A stretch of DNA of 64,000 nt from Agromyces badenianii (GCF_003070885.1 NZ_CP028913.1:1178001-1242000); one strand, 5' to 3'. Positions 1 to 9,687 are shown, numbered from the stretch's first letter. Notes: generated by a model from the sequence alone, not told the origin. Made by a program: numbers and translations.

Positions 1-408
1 GACGATGCGAACGTGCTTCCGCACCTCGCGATCGGCGCCTCGGGCCTCATCGGCGTCACCGCGAACATCGCGCCGGCGCCGTACCGCCAGATGATCGACG
101 CCGTCAACGCCGGCGACCTCGCGACGGCGACCGCCGCGCACCAGCAGCTCGAGCCGCTCGTGCGCGCCGTCATGACCCACGTTCCCGGCACGGTCGCGGC
201 GAAGTACATCCTGCACGGACTCGGCCGCATCGGGAGCCCCCGCGTGCGGCTGCCCCTCGTCGGACCCGAGGAGTGGGAGGCCGCGCTCATCGAAGACGAG
301 ATCGACCACGTGCAGGGCATTCCGGGCGTCGACTTCCACAGATTCCGTCCCGACCGCAACGCCGCCGCCGGTGGTGCGTTGCCGAAGGTCGCGGGCACCA
401 CGCGCTAG
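1..408 (+). CDS. dapA: 4-hydroxy-tetrahydrodipicolinate synthase, C-terminal part (runs in from the left edge)
   Basis: This is the last 135 residues of a DapA-type (beta/alpha)8 aldolase, which condenses pyruvate with aspartate semialdehyde in the lysine/diaminopimelate pathway. The reading frame is open to base 1, so the gene starts outside the window; the catalytic lysine region is not visible. The segment GASGLIGVTANIAP matches the conserved region after the active-site lysine in this family, and the rest is the helical C-terminal domain ending in KVAGTTR. The dapA-RNase J pair is a common actinobacterial neighbourhood and supports the call. Diaminopimelate feeds cell-wall cross-linking as well as lysine, and dapF lies 15 kb downstream. 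Confidence 0.9.
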   Translation, partial: DDANVLPHLAIGASGLIGVTANIAPAPYRQMIDAVNAGDLATATAAHQQLEPLVRAVMTHVPGTVAAKYILHGLGRIGSPRVRLPLVGPEEWEAALIEDEIDHVQGIPGVDFHRFRPDRNAAAGGALPKVAGTTR

Positions 409-495
409 GCGCGTGCGAACGAACCACGCGCCCCCGAGACATCCGCGGCCCTGAATGGCCGCACCGAACTGAACACCGCAACAGAAGGAGGGCAC

Positions 496-2172
496 ATGCC
501 CGACGTCGTCATCGATCCTGCTCCGCTCGAAGCCGGAACGCTCCGCATCATCCCCATCGGCGGCCTGGGGGAGGTCGGCCGCAACATGACCAGCTACGAG
601 ATCGACGGCAAGATCCTCATCGTCGACTGCGGCGTGCTGTTCCCCGAAGAGCACCAGCCCGGCGTCGACCTGATCCTGCCCGACTTCGGCTTCCTCAAGG
701 AGCGCCTCGACGATGTGGTCGGCGTCGTGCTCACGCACGGTCACGAAGACCACATCGGCGCGGTGCCCTACCTGCTGAAACTGCGCGGCGACATCCCCCT
801 GCTGGGTTCGCAGCTCACGCTCGCGCTCGTGGAGGCGAAGCTCAAGGAGCACCGCATCCAGCCCTACAGCCTCACGGTCAAAGAGGGCCAGCACGAGCAG
901 ATCGGCCCGTTCCGGCTCGAGTTCATCGCGGTCAACCACTCGATCCCCGACGCGCTCGCCGTGGCGATCAAGACCGATGCCGGCACCGTGCTCGCGACCG
1001 GCGACTTCAAGATGGACCAGCTGCCGCTCGACGGCCGCCTCACCGACCTGCGCGAGTTCGCGCGGCTCGGCGAAGAGGGCGTCGACGTGTTCATGGTCGA
1101 TTCCACGAACGCGGATGTCCCGGGCTTCACCCCGCTCGAGCGCTCGATCGGTCCCGTGCTCGACGAGGTCATCAACCGTGCGCCCCGCCGGGTCATCGTC
1201 GCGAGCTTCTCGAGCCACGTGCACCGCGTGCAGCAGGTGCTCGACGCCGCGTGGGCGAACCACCGCCGGGTCGCCCTCCTCGGCCGGAGCATGGTTCGCA
1301 ACATGACGATCGCAGCCGACCTCGGCTACCTGAATGTGCCCGAGGGTGTGCTGATCGACTACAAGAAGGCCGGCAACATCCCCGACGACCAGATCGTCTA
1401 CATGTCGACGGGATCGCAGGGCGAGCCGATGGCCGTGCTCTCGCGCATGGCCAATCGCGACCACCAGATCGAGATCGGCGAGGGCGACACGGTCATCCTC
1501 GCGTCGAGCCTGATCCCCGGCAACGAGAACGCGGTCTACCGGGTGATCGACGGCCTCACGAAGCTCGGCGCGAACGTCGTGCACAAGGCGAACGCGAAGG
1601 TGCACGTCTCGGGTCACGCGGCGGCCGGCGAGCTGCTCTACTGCTACAACATCCTGAAGCCGAAGAACGTGCTGCCGATCCACGGCGAATACCGCCACCT
1701 CTTCGCGAACGCGAAGCTCGCGCAAGACACCGGCATCCCCGCGAAGAACACCTTCATCGGCGAGAACGGATCGGTCTACGACCTGCGCGACGGCCGGCTC
1801 CGCGTCGTCGGACAGCTCGACCTCGGGTTCGTCTACGTCGACGGGTCGACCGTCGGCGAGATCACCGACGCCGACCTGAAAGACCGCCGCATCCTCGCCG
1901 AAGAGGGCTTCATCTCGATCATCGTCGTCGTCGACGCGTCGACGGGCCGGGTCATCACCGGGCCCGAGATCCACGCGCGCGGCTTCGCCGAAGACGCGTC
2001 GGTGTTCGACGACGTCAAGCCGAAGATCGCCGAGGCCCTCGCCGAGGCGGCGCAGAACGGCGTGCGCGATTCGCACGCGCTCTCGCAGATCGTGCGCCGG
2101 GTGCTCGGCGGCTGGGTGAACCGGCGCCTGCGTCGTCGTCCGATGCTCGTGCCGCTCGTCATCGAGGCATAG
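496..2172 (+). CDS. rnj: Ribonuclease J
   Basis: This 558-residue metallo-beta-lactamase/beta-CASP ribonuclease is expected to act in mRNA decay and rRNA maturation with 5'-3' exonuclease and endonuclease activity. The zinc-binding motif HGHEDH is at residues 81-86. Further family marks are the GGLGEVGRNM stretch near residue 22, TGDFKMD and the beta-CASP and C-terminal regions; length is typical of actinobacterial RNase J. The ATG start is fixed by a strong Shine-Dalgarno, AGAAGGAGG, at 484-492, four bases before the start. It lies 87 bp after dapA and ends in a perfect hairpin at 2207-2240, so it is probably the last gene of this transcript. Confidence 0.95.
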   Translation: MPDVVIDPAPLEAGTLRIIPIGGLGEVGRNMTSYEIDGKILIVDCGVLFPEEHQPGVDLILPDFGFLKERLDDVVGVVLTHGHEDHIGAVPYLLKLRGDIPLLGSQLTLALVEAKLKEHRIQPYSLTVKEGQHEQIGPFRLEFIAVNHSIPDALAVAIKTDAGTVLATGDFKMDQLPLDGRLTDLREFARLGEEGVDVFMVDSTNADVPGFTPLERSIGPVLDEVINRAPRRVIVASFSSHVHRVQQVLDAAWANHRRVALLGRSMVRNMTIAADLGYLNVPEGVLIDYKKAGNIPDDQIVYMSTGSQGEPMAVLSRMANRDHQIEIGEGDTVILASSLIPGNENAVYRVIDGLTKLGANVVHKANAKVHVSGHAAAGELLYCYNILKPKNVLPIHGEYRHLFANAKLAQDTGIPAKNTFIGENGSVYDLRDGRLRVVGQLDLGFVYVDGSTVGEITDADLKDRRILAEEGFISIIVVVDASTGRVITGPEIHARGFAEDASVFDDVKPKIAEALAEAAQNGVRDSHALSQIVRRVLGGWVNRRLRRRPMLVPLVIEA

Positions 2173-2206
2173 CCAGGCGAGCTCGCGCATCACGCTCGAT
2201 GCCATC

Positions 2207-2240
2207 GCGGAACGGCCCGTCATCCGACGGGCCGTTCCGC
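2207..2240 (+). terminator. Rho-independent-like hairpin after RNase J
   Basis: A perfect 14-bp stem (GCGGAACGGCCCGT with its complement) closes a 6-nt loop, 35 bp after the rnj stop. No U-tract follows, as is common for GC-rich actinobacterial terminators. Confidence 0.7.
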
Positions 2241-2323
2241 ATTCCGGCTCCGGCCGGACGACAGCCATCGGGGATGACCCCGAATCCTCCCTGAGTACGA
2301 TGCCGCATGCCGTGCGCACTCCA

Positions 2324-2329
2324 TAGGGT
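2324..2329 (+). promoter_or_regulatory. Candidate -10 box (TAGGGT) for the efflux operon
   Basis: TAGGGT matches the actinobacterial TANNNT -10 pattern and lies 51 bp before the GTG of the adaptor gene. The deduced leader contains a small CCCGGC/GCCGGG hairpin (2340-2359) before the AAGGAG ribosome binding site at 2371-2376. No clear -35 was seen. Confidence 0.35.
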
Positions 2330-2380
2330 TGGGGAGATGCCCGGCGGCCTGACAGCCGGGCGACCCGACGAAGGAGTGCA

Positions 2381-3472
2381 GTGGGCGTCTGGCGCAAGTG
2401 GATCTTCCCGACCATTCGAATCGTGCTGGTGGCGGTGATCGCGATCGCACTCGCGAAACTCGCGTTCTTCCCCGATCGTGCCGAGGCCGACGCCGAGTCG
2501 CTCTCGCCGACGGGCACGGTGACCGAGCCGCAGGTGCCGGTGGCTCGCGGATCGATCGCGAACGACGTGGTGCTCACGGGCACGGTCACCCCGGATGCCT
2601 CGGCACCTGTCAAGGCGACCGGCACCGGTACGGTCGACGAGGTCTTCGTGTCCGCGGGGCAGCAGGTCGCCGCCGGGCAGAAGCTCTACGACATCAAGGT
2701 CGAAGACCAGGTGGAGCCGGTCGAGTCGGTCGGGCCCGACGGCATCCCGATGATGACCACGCCGAAGCCCTCGTTCCACTTCGAGAAGGTGCTGGCGCCG
2801 TCGGCGGGGGTGCTCTCCTCGCTCGACGTCATCGCCGGCCAGCCGGTGGCGACGGGCGATGTCACGGGCCAGGTGGCTCCGCCGAGCTTCAACGTCACGG
2901 CGACGCTCAGCCCCGAGCAGCAGTACCGATTGACGAGCGCGCCGACCGAGGCGCTCGTGACGATCGCCGGCGGTCCGGCCCCGTTCACGTGCGGCGGCCT
3001 CGTGATCTCGACGCCGCTGTCGGGAGCCGGCAGTTCGAACGGCGCGGGGGCCGGTGCGGGAGGCGCCGGCGGTGCGGGCGGTGCGGGTGGTGCGGGCGGT
3101 GCGGGTGCCGAGGCAGCCGGTGGCACGACCGTGCGTTGCGCGGTGCCCGGCGACGTGCGCGTCTTCCCCGGGCTCTCAGCTCAGGTGAAGATCTCGGCGG
3201 GCAGTGCCGACGACGTGCTCGTGGTGCCGATCACGGCCGTCGAGGGCGGCGCGGAGACGGGCGTCGTCTGGCGCGTGACGCCCGACGGCGAGCGCACCGA
3301 GCAGCCGGTGCGCCTGGGACTCAGCGACGGCACCCAGGTCGAGGTCGTCGAAGGTGTCGCCGAGGGCGACCAGGTGCTGCAGTTCGTGCCGGGCGCACCC
3401 GGCGAGGCCGGCGCGGAGGGGTGCGTGCAGTCGCCCGACGGCGCGATGATGTGCGGAACCCTGACCGAATGA
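2381..3472 (+). CDS. Efflux periplasmic-adaptor-like protein (MacA/HlyD type)
   Basis: This 363-residue protein has an N-terminal membrane anchor (about residues 10-29, IRIVLVAVIAIALAKLAFF) and an extracytoplasmic part resembling membrane-fusion/adaptor proteins: a split lipoyl-like segment (GTGTVDEVFVSAGQQVAAGQ and a second half around the A-P-S-A-G-V-L-S-S-L stretch) and C-terminal beta-barrel segments. Gram-positive MacA-like proteins act with an ABC ATPase and FtsX-type permease, and both follow here. The GTG start is set by AAGGAG at 2371-2376. A Gly/Ala-rich insert (about residues 219-245) is encoded by 9-bp repeats. The stop overlaps the next start (ATGA). Substrate is unknown; peptide or antibiotic export is only a family-level suggestion. 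Confidence 0.8.
   Translation: MGVWRKWIFPTIRIVLVAVIAIALAKLAFFPDRAEADAESLSPTGTVTEPQVPVARGSIANDVVLTGTVTPDASAPVKATGTGTVDEVFVSAGQQVAAGQKLYDIKVEDQVEPVESVGPDGIPMMTTPKPSFHFEKVLAPSAGVLSSLDVIAGQPVATGDVTGQVAPPSFNVTATLSPEQQYRLTSAPTEALVTIAGGPAPFTCGGLVISTPLSGAGSSNGAGAGAGGAGGAGGAGGAGGAGAEAAGGTTVRCAVPGDVRVFPGLSAQVKISAGSADDVLVVPITAVEGGAETGVVWRVTPDGERTEQPVRLGLSDGTQVEVVEGVAEGDQVLQFVPGAPGEAGAEGCVQSPDGAMMCGTLTE
3071..3106 (+). repeat. Four 9-bp tandem units inside the adaptor gene
   Basis: Four copies of GGTGCGGGC/T encode Gly-Ala-Gly units. They form a flexible insert between the beta-barrel-like parts of the adaptor and are probably prone to copy-number change in steps of three codons. Confidence 0.8.
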
Positions 3473-4215
3473 CGCTCGTCGAAGCACGCGGCGTCGGCCG
3501 CACGGTGGAGCTGCCCGACGGGCGTCCGCTCACGATCCTCTCGGGCGTCGACCTCACCGTCGCCGAGGGCGACCGGGTCTCGATCGTCGGCCGCTCCGGT
3601 TCGGGCAAGTCGACCCTCCTGAATCTCCTCGGCCTCCTCGACGCCCCGACCGAGGGCGCGCTCGCCTTCCTCGGCCACGACGTGCGCCGCATCGGCAGCG
3701 GCGCCCGCGATCGACTGCGCGGCCGCGAGGTGGGGTTCGTCTTCCAGCAATTCAACCTGCTGCCGGGCCGCACCGCGCTCGAGAACGTGCAGACGCCGCT
3801 GCTCTACTCCGGGGGAATGGAGTTCTGGCGGCGCGAGCGCATCGCCCGTGACATGCTCGAGCGCGTCGGGTTGGGGGAGCGGCTCACGACGAAGCCCGAG
3901 CGACTCTCGGGCGGCGAGCAGCAGCGCGTGGCGATCGCTCGCGCGCTCGTGCGCAAGCCGCGCCTCATCCTCGCCGACGAACCGACGGGCGCACTCGACC
4001 TCGAGACCGGCGCCGAGGTGATGGCGCTCATCGAGGCGGTGGCGGCCGAGACGGGCGCGGCGCTCGTGACGATCACGCACGATCCCGCGATCGCGGCGCG
4101 GTCGAGCCGCCACTTCCTGCTGCGGGGCGGCAGGCTCGAGGCAGCGGATGCCGCGGCCGAGGCCAGCGCCGACGAGGGCGCCGTCGGCATCGACCCGGCA
4201 GAGGCCGCCGCATGA
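3469..4215 (+). CDS. ABC transporter ATP-binding protein (MacB/LolD type)
   Basis: A 248-residue cytoplasmic ATPase of the LolD/MacB/FtsE class. Visible motifs are Walker A GRSGSGKST (41-49), Q-loop FVFQQFN (91-97), signature LSGGEQQ (147-153), Walker B RLILADE (166-172) and the H-loop TITHD. The ATG at 3469 overlaps the adaptor stop, and the gene's stop overlaps the permease start, so all three genes are translationally coupled. It should energise the FtsX-like permease encoded next. The C-terminal 25 residues are Ala/Glu-rich and outside the core fold. Confidence 0.9.
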   Translation: MTLVEARGVGRTVELPDGRPLTILSGVDLTVAEGDRVSIVGRSGSGKSTLLNLLGLLDAPTEGALAFLGHDVRRIGSGARDRLRGREVGFVFQQFNLLPGRTALENVQTPLLYSGGMEFWRRERIARDMLERVGLGERLTTKPERLSGGEQQRVAIARALVRKPRLILADEPTGALDLETGAEVMALIEAVAAETGAALVTITHDPAIAARSSRHFLLRGGRLEAADAAAEASADEGAVGIDPAEAAA

Positions 4216-5453
4216 GGCGCTGGCTGTCCGGTACGGCGACCGGCATCGTGAGCACCATCGTCGAAGCCCTCGAAGAGCTCCGCATCCACCGAGGCCGCGT
4301 GCTGCTCTCGCTGATCGGCGTCGCGGTCGCCGTCTGCGCGCTCACGACCGTCGTCGGCGCCGGCGCCATCGCCGAGCAGGCGGGCCGCGAGATGTCGGAG
4401 CGTTCGGGCGGGCGCCCGGCCACGGTGACGCTGAACGCGAGCTCCGCCGATGGGGCTCTCGATGCCCGAACGGCCGACACCGCGTGGCGCACCGCGCTCG
4501 ACCGGCACGGCATCGAATATGCGAGCCGGGTCGGGTACGGAAGCCTGACCGTGCAGTTCGCCGACGGCGCCGTTCCCGTGTCGATGCAGATCGTTGACCC
4601 CGACTTCGGCCTGATGCACCGTGTCCGACTCGCGGAGGGTGCCTGGTTCACCGAACGCGATGCCGATCGAATGGCTCCTGCGCTCATCGTCAATGAGGCG
4701 TTCTGGACGCGGCTCGGCAATCCTGAGCTCGCCACGCATCCCACCGTGGAGCTGATCGGCCGGGGGGCGACCATCGGGGTCGTCACGGGCGTCACCCCGG
4801 CGCAGGGCGAGTGGGACACCGAGCCGACGGCGTTCATGCTGACCGACTCCTATCTGCCGCTGCAGACCGCGACCCCCGATCCCATGATGGGCGGGCCCTC
4901 GACGTCGTTCGAGATGTGGATCCCCGACGGGTCGGTCGATGAACTCACCGAATCGATGAAGCGGGCGTTCCAGGCGGAACTCGGCGAGGGGGCCGCGGTC
5001 GACGGATGGCGCAGCGATTACGGCGCGATGGAAGGCGATCCGTTCCTCCCGATCAAGCTCATGGTCGTCGGGGTCGCGGTCGTCATCCTGCTGCTCGGCG
5101 CCCTCGGACTGCTCACGATCGCCCTCGTGACGGTGCGGGGACGCATCCGTGAGATCGGCATCCGGCGGTCGTTCGGCGCCACGGCGGGGCGGGTGTTCTT
5201 CTCGGTGCTCATGGAGACCGTGGTGGGCACCTTCGTCGCCGGCGTCGTCGGTGTCGGGGTGGCGATCGCCCTCGTGCGAAGCCCGCTCATGGGCATGGCG
5301 CTCGGAGGCGCCGAGGTGCAGGACATGCCTGGGTTCCCGGTCGAGGCCGCGTTGATCGGCATCGGGGCGGCGGTCGCGGTCGGGGCGCTCGCGGGCCTGC
5401 TGCCGGCCCTCGGCGCGGTGCGCGTGAAGGTCATCGACGCGATCAGGTTCTGA
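4212..5453 (+). CDS. ABC transporter permease, FtsX/MacB-type
   Basis: This 413-residue membrane protein has the MacB layout: one transmembrane segment near residues 29-54, a large extracytoplasmic domain (about 55-280), then three transmembrane segments near 281-308, 328-355 and 379-402. The block containing RGRIREIGIRRSFGA between the second and third segments is the conserved FtsX cytoplasmic loop. The start overlaps the ATPase stop (ATGA). With the adaptor and ATPase it forms a complete tripartite-type exporter or mechanotransmission system. The gene ends 47 bp before the GNAT gene, which has its own promoter. Confidence 0.9.
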   Translation: MRRWLSGTATGIVSTIVEALEELRIHRGRVLLSLIGVAVAVCALTTVVGAGAIAEQAGREMSERSGGRPATVTLNASSADGALDARTADTAWRTALDRHGIEYASRVGYGSLTVQFADGAVPVSMQIVDPDFGLMHRVRLAEGAWFTERDADRMAPALIVNEAFWTRLGNPELATHPTVELIGRGATIGVVTGVTPAQGEWDTEPTAFMLTDSYLPLQTATPDPMMGGPSTSFEMWIPDGSVDELTESMKRAFQAELGEGAAVDGWRSDYGAMEGDPFLPIKLMVVGVAVVILLLGALGLLTIALVTVRGRIREIGIRRSFGATAGRVFFSVLMETVVGTFVAGVVGVGVAIALVRSPLMGMALGGAEVQDMPGFPVEAALIGIGAAVAVGALAGLLPALGAVRVKVIDAIRF

Positions 5454-5488
5454 GGGCAGCGCGAAACATCGCCGTAACATCGTGCAGG

Positions 5489-5494
5489 TAACCT
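5489..5494 (+). promoter_or_regulatory. -10 box (TAACCT) placing the GNAT start at the transcript 5' end
   Basis: TAACCT is followed by 6 nt and then the ATG at 5501, the spacing expected for a leaderless transcript. There is no Shine-Dalgarno. Confidence 0.5.
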
Positions 5495-5500
5495 CCGCGC

Positions 5501-6046
5501 ATGGCGGCATTCACGGTGCGGCCGGCCATCCCGAACGACGGCTCGTTTCTCGCTGAGATGGTGGTCGAGGCTGCGAACTGGCGGTCGGGCGGCACCCGGC
5601 CGAGGCCGACGGTGCTCGCAGACCCGGTCTATCGCGGCTATATCGCCGGCTGGCAGCGCCCCGCCGATCGTGGCGTGGTGGCGATCGATGACGGCGGGAG
5701 GCCCGTCGGCGCCGCCTGGTACCGGTTGTTCGCCTCCGATGCGGCGGCTCACGGCTTCGTCGCGGTGGGCGTGCCCGAGCTCATCATCGGCGTGCGGCCG
5801 CTCTGGCGGGCCCAGGGCGTCGGGCGCGCACTCATCCGGTCGCTCGCCGATACTGCACGCTCGGCCGGATTCGCGCGGCTGACCCTCAGCGTCGAGCACG
5901 GCAACTTCGCCGAGGCCCTGTATCGCTCGGAGGGCTTCTCGATCGTCGGTGCCGGTGCCGGTGCCGGTGCCGCTGCCTCTGCCGGTGCCGGTGGTGCTGC
6001 CGGTCGCGCCCCCGGGCGCGACACGATGGTGCGATCGCTGAGGTAA
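5501..6046 (+). CDS. GNAT-family N-acetyltransferase
   Basis: A 181-residue Gcn5-related acetyltransferase. The acetyl-CoA pyrophosphate-binding motif is QGVGRA (105-110), followed by the N134-x6-Y141-x3-GF pattern of motif B ([15 protein letters not shown]). The substrate cannot be told from the sequence. Residues from about 150 are a Gly/Ala-rich tail encoded by six-base repeats, ending in a basic stretch, and are not part of the fold. The start has no ribosome binding site but sits 6 nt after a -10 box. In mycobacteria a different acetyltransferase gene lies between ftsK and pgsA; here the GNAT gene precedes ftsK and its sequence does not identify it as ArgA. Confidence 0.85.
   Translation: MAAFTVRPAIPNDGSFLAEMVVEAANWRSGGTRPRPTVLADPVYRGYIAGWQRPADRGVVAIDDGGRPVGAAWYRLFASDAAAHGFVAVGVPELIIGVRPLWRAQGVGRALIRSLADTARSAGFARLTLSVEHGNFAEALYRSEGFSIVGAGAGAGAAASAGAGGAAGRAPGRDTMVRSLR
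5948..5971 (+). repeat. GGTGCC hexamer repeat
   Basis: Four uninterrupted GGTGCC units, with further degenerate copies to about 5996, encode the Gly-Ala tail of the acetyltransferase. Confidence 0.75.
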
Positions 6047-6107
6047 CCGAACCTCACGGATCGCGAACACTCGCGCTCAGCTGTCACCGGGTGTGGGCGC
6101 GCGGCCG

Positions 6108-6113
6108 TAGCCT
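6108..6113 (+). promoter_or_regulatory. -10 box (TAGCCT) for ftsK
   Basis: TAGCCT is followed by 7 nt and the ATG at 6121. This leaderless spacing favours 6121 over the in-frame GTG at 6091 and ATG at 6115. Confidence 0.5.
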
Positions 6114-6120
6114 TATGGGC

Positions 6121-9018
6121 ATGGCTACGAGCACCAGGTCGAACGGACGTGCCTCGGGCACGCCCTCGCGTGCTTCGAGTTCACGCACCGCGCCCACGAA
6201 GAAGCTGCCCGCTGCGAGCACCCGTGCCGCCGCGTCGAAGAAGGCGCCTGCTGCGCCCGAGGGGCCGAATCTCCTCGTGCGTGCCTGGATGGGTCTCGCG
6301 CACCTGACCGGCGGCGCCGCGCGTGCGCTCGGGCCCGAGACGCTCTCGAAAGAAGAGCGACGCGACGGCCTGCCCTTCTTCATCGTCGTGCTCGCCATCG
6401 TCGGCGCGGTCGTCGAATGGTTCTTGATCAACGAGCCGATCGCCCAGACACTCGACTCGTGGACGTTCGGCGGCCTCTTCGGCCGGGTCGCGTTCGCGCT
6501 GCCCGTCGTCATGCTGCTCTTCGCTGTCTGGCTCTTCCGGCACCCGAGCTCGGTGCACGACAACACGCGCATCGGCATCGGCCTCGGACTCCTCCTGCTG
6601 ACCGTCTCGGCGCTCTGCCACCTCTTCGGCGGACTTCCCGAGCCGCGCGAGGGCATGGCCGTGCTCGCGAGGGCCGGCGGCATCCTCGGCTGGATGGTGG
6701 CTGCGCCGCTCACCGTGCTCATCACGCAGGCCGGCGCGACGGCCGTCGTGGTCGTGCTGCTGCTCCTGGCCCTGCTGATCATCACCAAGACGCCGCCGAA
6801 CCGCATCCCGGCTCGTTTCCGTGAGCTCTACGAGTGGCTCTTCGGCGCGACGCACGACGAGCCCGTGACCGAGGTCGGGCCGAAGCCCTCGAAGCGCGAT
6901 CGCAAGAAGTCCGAGCAGACCGAACTCGACGGCATCGACGCGCTCGGCGCCGACGGCGACGACGAGCCCGCCCGCGGGGGCCTGGTGCCGTGGTGGCGAC
7001 GCAATGACTCCAATCGTGAAGAGGACCCGGGCTTCGAGGCGCCCGGCGTCGACGGGCTCACCGAGGTCTTCGGTGCAGGCTCTGCCGCGGGCAGCTTCGA
7101 GACGCCCCTCGAGGGAGTGGCCGGGCCGAGCACGTACAACACCGAGGTGCTCGGCGATCTCGAGCGCGCCGAATCGGCCCTCAAGCACTTCACCGGCGAC
7201 GTGCCGCGCGGTGGCACCGGGCTGCGCGGTGACGACGCCGGTGCCACGAACGTGCTCGCGGTATTTGACGGCGCCGACGACGGTGGCGCCGGGCCGGCGT
7301 CCGCGAATGCGACGGCTCCCGACCTCGAAGCCGAGGCGGCATCCGAGCCTGATCGCCCCTACCATCTGCCCGCCGCCTCGACGCTCGCGGCCGGGGCGCC
7401 GGCGAAGACCCGATCGCAGGCCAACGACGACGTCGTTCGGCAGATCACGGGCGTGCTCGACCAGTTCTCGGTCGACGCGAAGGTCACCGGATTCTCGCGC
7501 GGCCCGACCGTCACGCAGTACGAGATCGAGCTCGGCCCGGGCGTCAAGGTCGAGCGCGTCACCGCCCTCTCGAAGAACCTCGCCTATGCCGTGGCCTCCA
7601 ACGAGGTGCGCATCCTCTCGCCCATTCCCGGCAAGAGCGCGATCGGCATCGAGATCCCGAACGCCGATCGTGAGATCGTCACGCTCGGCGACGTGCTGCG
7701 CTCGGGCAACGCCGCGAATGCGAATCATCCGATGACCATCGGCGTCGGCAAAGACGTCGGCGGCGGGTACGTCGTCGCGAACCTCGCGAAGATGCCGCAC
7801 CTCCTCGTCGCCGGTTCGACGGGCTCCGGCAAGTCGAGCTTCGTGAACTCGATGATCACCTCGCTCCTGATGCGGGCGAAGCCCTCAGACGTGCGCATGG
7901 TGCTCATCGACCCGAAGCGCGTCGAACTTGCCCCGTACGCTGGCGTGCCGCACCTCATCACGCCCATCATCACGAACCCCAAGAAGGCCGCTGAGGCGCT
8001 CTCGTGGGTCGTGAAAGAGATGGACATGCGCTACGACGACCTGGCGTCGTTCGGCTTCCGGCACATCGACGACTTCAACAAGGCGGTCGTCAACGAGGAG
8101 ATCGTGCTCCCCGCCGGTTCGGAGCGCAAGCTCAAGCCCTACCCGTACCTCCTCGTCGTGGTCGACGAGCTCGCCGATCTCATGATGGTCGCCCCGCGCG
8201 ACGTCGAAGACTCGATCGTGCGCATCACGCAGCTCGCCCGCGCCTCGGGCATCCACCTCGTGCTCGCGACGCAGCGCCCGAGCGTCGACGTGGTCACGGG
8301 CCTCATCAAGGCCAATGTGCCGAGCCGTCTCGCCTTCGCGGTGACGAGCGTCACCGACTCCCGGGTCATCCTCGACCAGCCCGGAGCCGACAAGCTCATC
8401 GGCCAGGGCGATGCGCTCTTCCTGCCCATGGGCGCTTCGAAGCCGCTCCGCGTGCAGGGCGCGTGGGTGAGCGAAGACGAGATCGAGCGGGTCGTCAAGC
8501 ACGTCACCCGGCAGGCCCGGCCCGAGTACCGGCAGGATGTCGCAGAATCCGCCCCGCGCAAAGAGATCGACGCCGACATCGGCGACGACCTCGAGCTGCT
8601 CCTCGCCGCGGCGGAGCTCGTGGTGTCGACCCAGTTCGGCTCGACGTCGATGCTGCAGCGCAAGCTCCGCGTCGGCTTCGCGAAGGCCGGCCGCCTCATG
8701 GACCTGCTCGAGTCCCGCGAGATCGTCGGCCCGTCCGAGGGGTCGAAGGCGCGCGACGTGCTCGTGACCGCCGAGCAGTTGCCCGGTGTGCTCGCGCGAC
8801 TCCGCGGCGAGGAACCGGCCGGTACGCCGGCTCCGCGCGCCGCGCCGGCGCCGGCCTCCGTGCAGGCCGGGCCGCTGGGCGACGGCATCGCCGCGACCGA
8901 GGCCTACGATGCTCCCGATGCCCGCTACGACGACCCTGTCGCGCGCATGAGCGAGGGGCTCCCCGAGGTCGACGGCGACGCCGACGAAGACGCATGGGGG
9001 CTCACGGGGCGCGACTGA
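6121..9018 (+). CDS. ftsK: DNA translocase FtsK
   Basis: This 965-residue protein couples chromosome segregation to septation. The N-terminus is basic and Ala/Ser/Lys-rich, followed by about four transmembrane segments between residues 84 and 225. An acidic linker follows, then the RecA-like motor with Walker A GSTGSGKS (565-572), Walker [14 protein letters not shown] and the [12 protein letters not shown] block. The C-terminal gamma domain (winged helix) that reads FtsK-orienting DNA sequences spans about residues 820-890 ([19 protein letters not shown]). The tail after about 895 is low-complexity. The start was chosen from the -10 box 7 nt upstream; it has no Shine-Dalgarno. Confidence 0.93.
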   Translation: MATSTRSNGRASGTPSRASSSRTAPTKKLPAASTRAAASKKAPAAPEGPNLLVRAWMGLAHLTGGAARALGPETLSKEERRDGLPFFIVVLAIVGAVVEWFLINEPIAQTLDSWTFGGLFGRVAFALPVVMLLFAVWLFRHPSSVHDNTRIGIGLGLLLLTVSALCHLFGGLPEPREGMAVLARAGGILGWMVAAPLTVLITQAGATAVVVVLLLLALLIITKTPPNRIPARFRELYEWLFGATHDEPVTEVGPKPSKRDRKKSEQTELDGIDALGADGDDEPARGGLVPWWRRNDSNREEDPGFEAPGVDGLTEVFGAGSAAGSFETPLEGVAGPSTYNTEVLGDLERAESALKHFTGDVPRGGTGLRGDDAGATNVLAVFDGADDGGAGPASANATAPDLEAEAASEPDRPYHLPAASTLAAGAPAKTRSQANDDVVRQITGVLDQFSVDAKVTGFSRGPTVTQYEIELGPGVKVERVTALSKNLAYAVASNEVRILSPIPGKSAIGIEIPNADREIVTLGDVLRSGNAANANHPMTIGVGKDVGGGYVVANLAKMPHLLVAGSTGSGKSSFVNSMITSLLMRAKPSDVRMVLIDPKRVELAPYAGVPHLITPIITNPKKAAEALSWVVKEMDMRYDDLASFGFRHIDDFNKAVVNEEIVLPAGSERKLKPYPYLLVVVDELADLMMVAPRDVEDSIVRITQLARASGIHLVLATQRPSVDVVTGLIKANVPSRLAFAVTSVTDSRVILDQPGADKLIGQGDALFLPMGASKPLRVQGAWVSEDEIERVVKHVTRQARPEYRQDVAESAPRKEIDADIGDDLELLLAAAELVVSTQFGSTSMLQRKLRVGFAKAGRLMDLLESREIVGPSEGSKARDVLVTAEQLPGVLARLRGEEPAGTPAPRAAPAPASVQAGPLGDGIAATEAYDAPDARYDDPVARMSEGLPEVDGDADEDAWGLTGRD

Positions 9019-9059
9019 ACAGGCGGTGAACGCGCACGACCCTCGGTGCGCCACCCCGA

Positions 9060-9065
9060 TAGTCT
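9060..9065 (+). promoter_or_regulatory. -10 box (TAGTCT) for pgsA
   Basis: TAGTCT is followed by 6 nt and the pgsA ATG at 9072, consistent with a leaderless mRNA. A promoter of its own is plausible although ftsK ends only 53 bp upstream. Confidence 0.5.
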
Positions 9066-9071
9066 GGGCTC

Positions 9072-9674
9072 ATGACCTCCCCCGCCGGCCTTCCCGCGCG
9101 ATCGGCGAACTGGAACCTTCCGAACGCGATCACGGTCGTGCGCATCCTGGCTGCGCCCGTGTTCTTCTGGATGCTGCTCGCCGACGAGGGCGCCGACGGC
9201 TGGCTGCGCTGGGCCGCGGCCGTGCTCTTCATCCTCGCGATCGCCACCGACGGCATCGACGGGCACATCGCACGGTCGCGCGGCCTCGTGACCGACCTCG
9301 GCAAGATCCTCGATCCGATCGCCGACAAGCTGCTGACGAGCGGGGCCCTGATCTGCCTCTCGATCCTCGGCGAGCTGCCATGGTGGGTGACCGCGATCAT
9401 CGTCGTGCGCGAGGTCGGCATCACCGTGTGGCGGCTCGTGGAGTTGCGCCGCGGCAACGTCGTGCCCGCGTCATCCGGCGGCAAGCTCAAGACCGTCGTG
9501 CAGTCGGTCGCGATCTCGTTCGCGCTCGTGCCGCTCTGGACGTTCCTCGGCGACTGGGTGTACTGGGTCAACGGCGTGCTGATGACCGCGGCGGTCGTGC
9601 TCACGCTCTGGTCGGGCCTGCTCTACGTGCGCGATGCCGTGCGACTCGCACGAACGTCACGCGACGCGAGCTGA
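9072..9674 (+). CDS. pgsA: CDP-diacylglycerol--glycerol-3-phosphate 3-phosphatidyltransferase
   Basis: A 200-residue integral membrane CDP-alcohol phosphotransferase, expected to make phosphatidylglycerol-phosphate. The complete family signature is present: D60-x2-D63-G64-x2-A67-R68-x8-G77-x3-D81-x3-D85, with the aspartates binding the metal and CDP headgroup. Several hydrophobic segments flank it. The neighbourhood (ftsK upstream, cinA and clgR downstream) matches the mycobacterial pgsA3 locus and supports a PgsA paralogue rather than phosphatidylinositol-phosphate synthase, though the sequence alone cannot exclude another alcohol acceptor. Confidence 0.88.
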   Translation: MTSPAGLPARSANWNLPNAITVVRILAAPVFFWMLLADEGADGWLRWAAAVLFILAIATDGIDGHIARSRGLVTDLGKILDPIADKLLTSGALICLSILGELPWWVTAIIVVREVGITVWRLVELRRGNVVPASSGGKLKTVVQSVAISFALVPLWTFLGDWVYWVNGVLMTAAVVLTLWSGLLYVRDAVRLARTSRDAS

Positions 9675-9687
9675 GACGGGCGAGCGG

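Noticed and set aside
273..2294. 673-codon plus-strand frame over RNase J
   Set aside because: It is an Arg/Pro-rich shadow frame of a certain gene; such frames are expected at this GC content.
2338..2470. Short leaderless frame (ATG at 2338) before the efflux adaptor
   Set aside because: It runs out of frame into the adaptor gene and has no composition or conservation support; the GTG at 2381 has a proper ribosome binding site.
3804..5510. 568-codon minus-strand frame over the ABC permease
   Set aside because: Low-complexity Arg/Asp/His content and overlap with three genes that have clear motifs.
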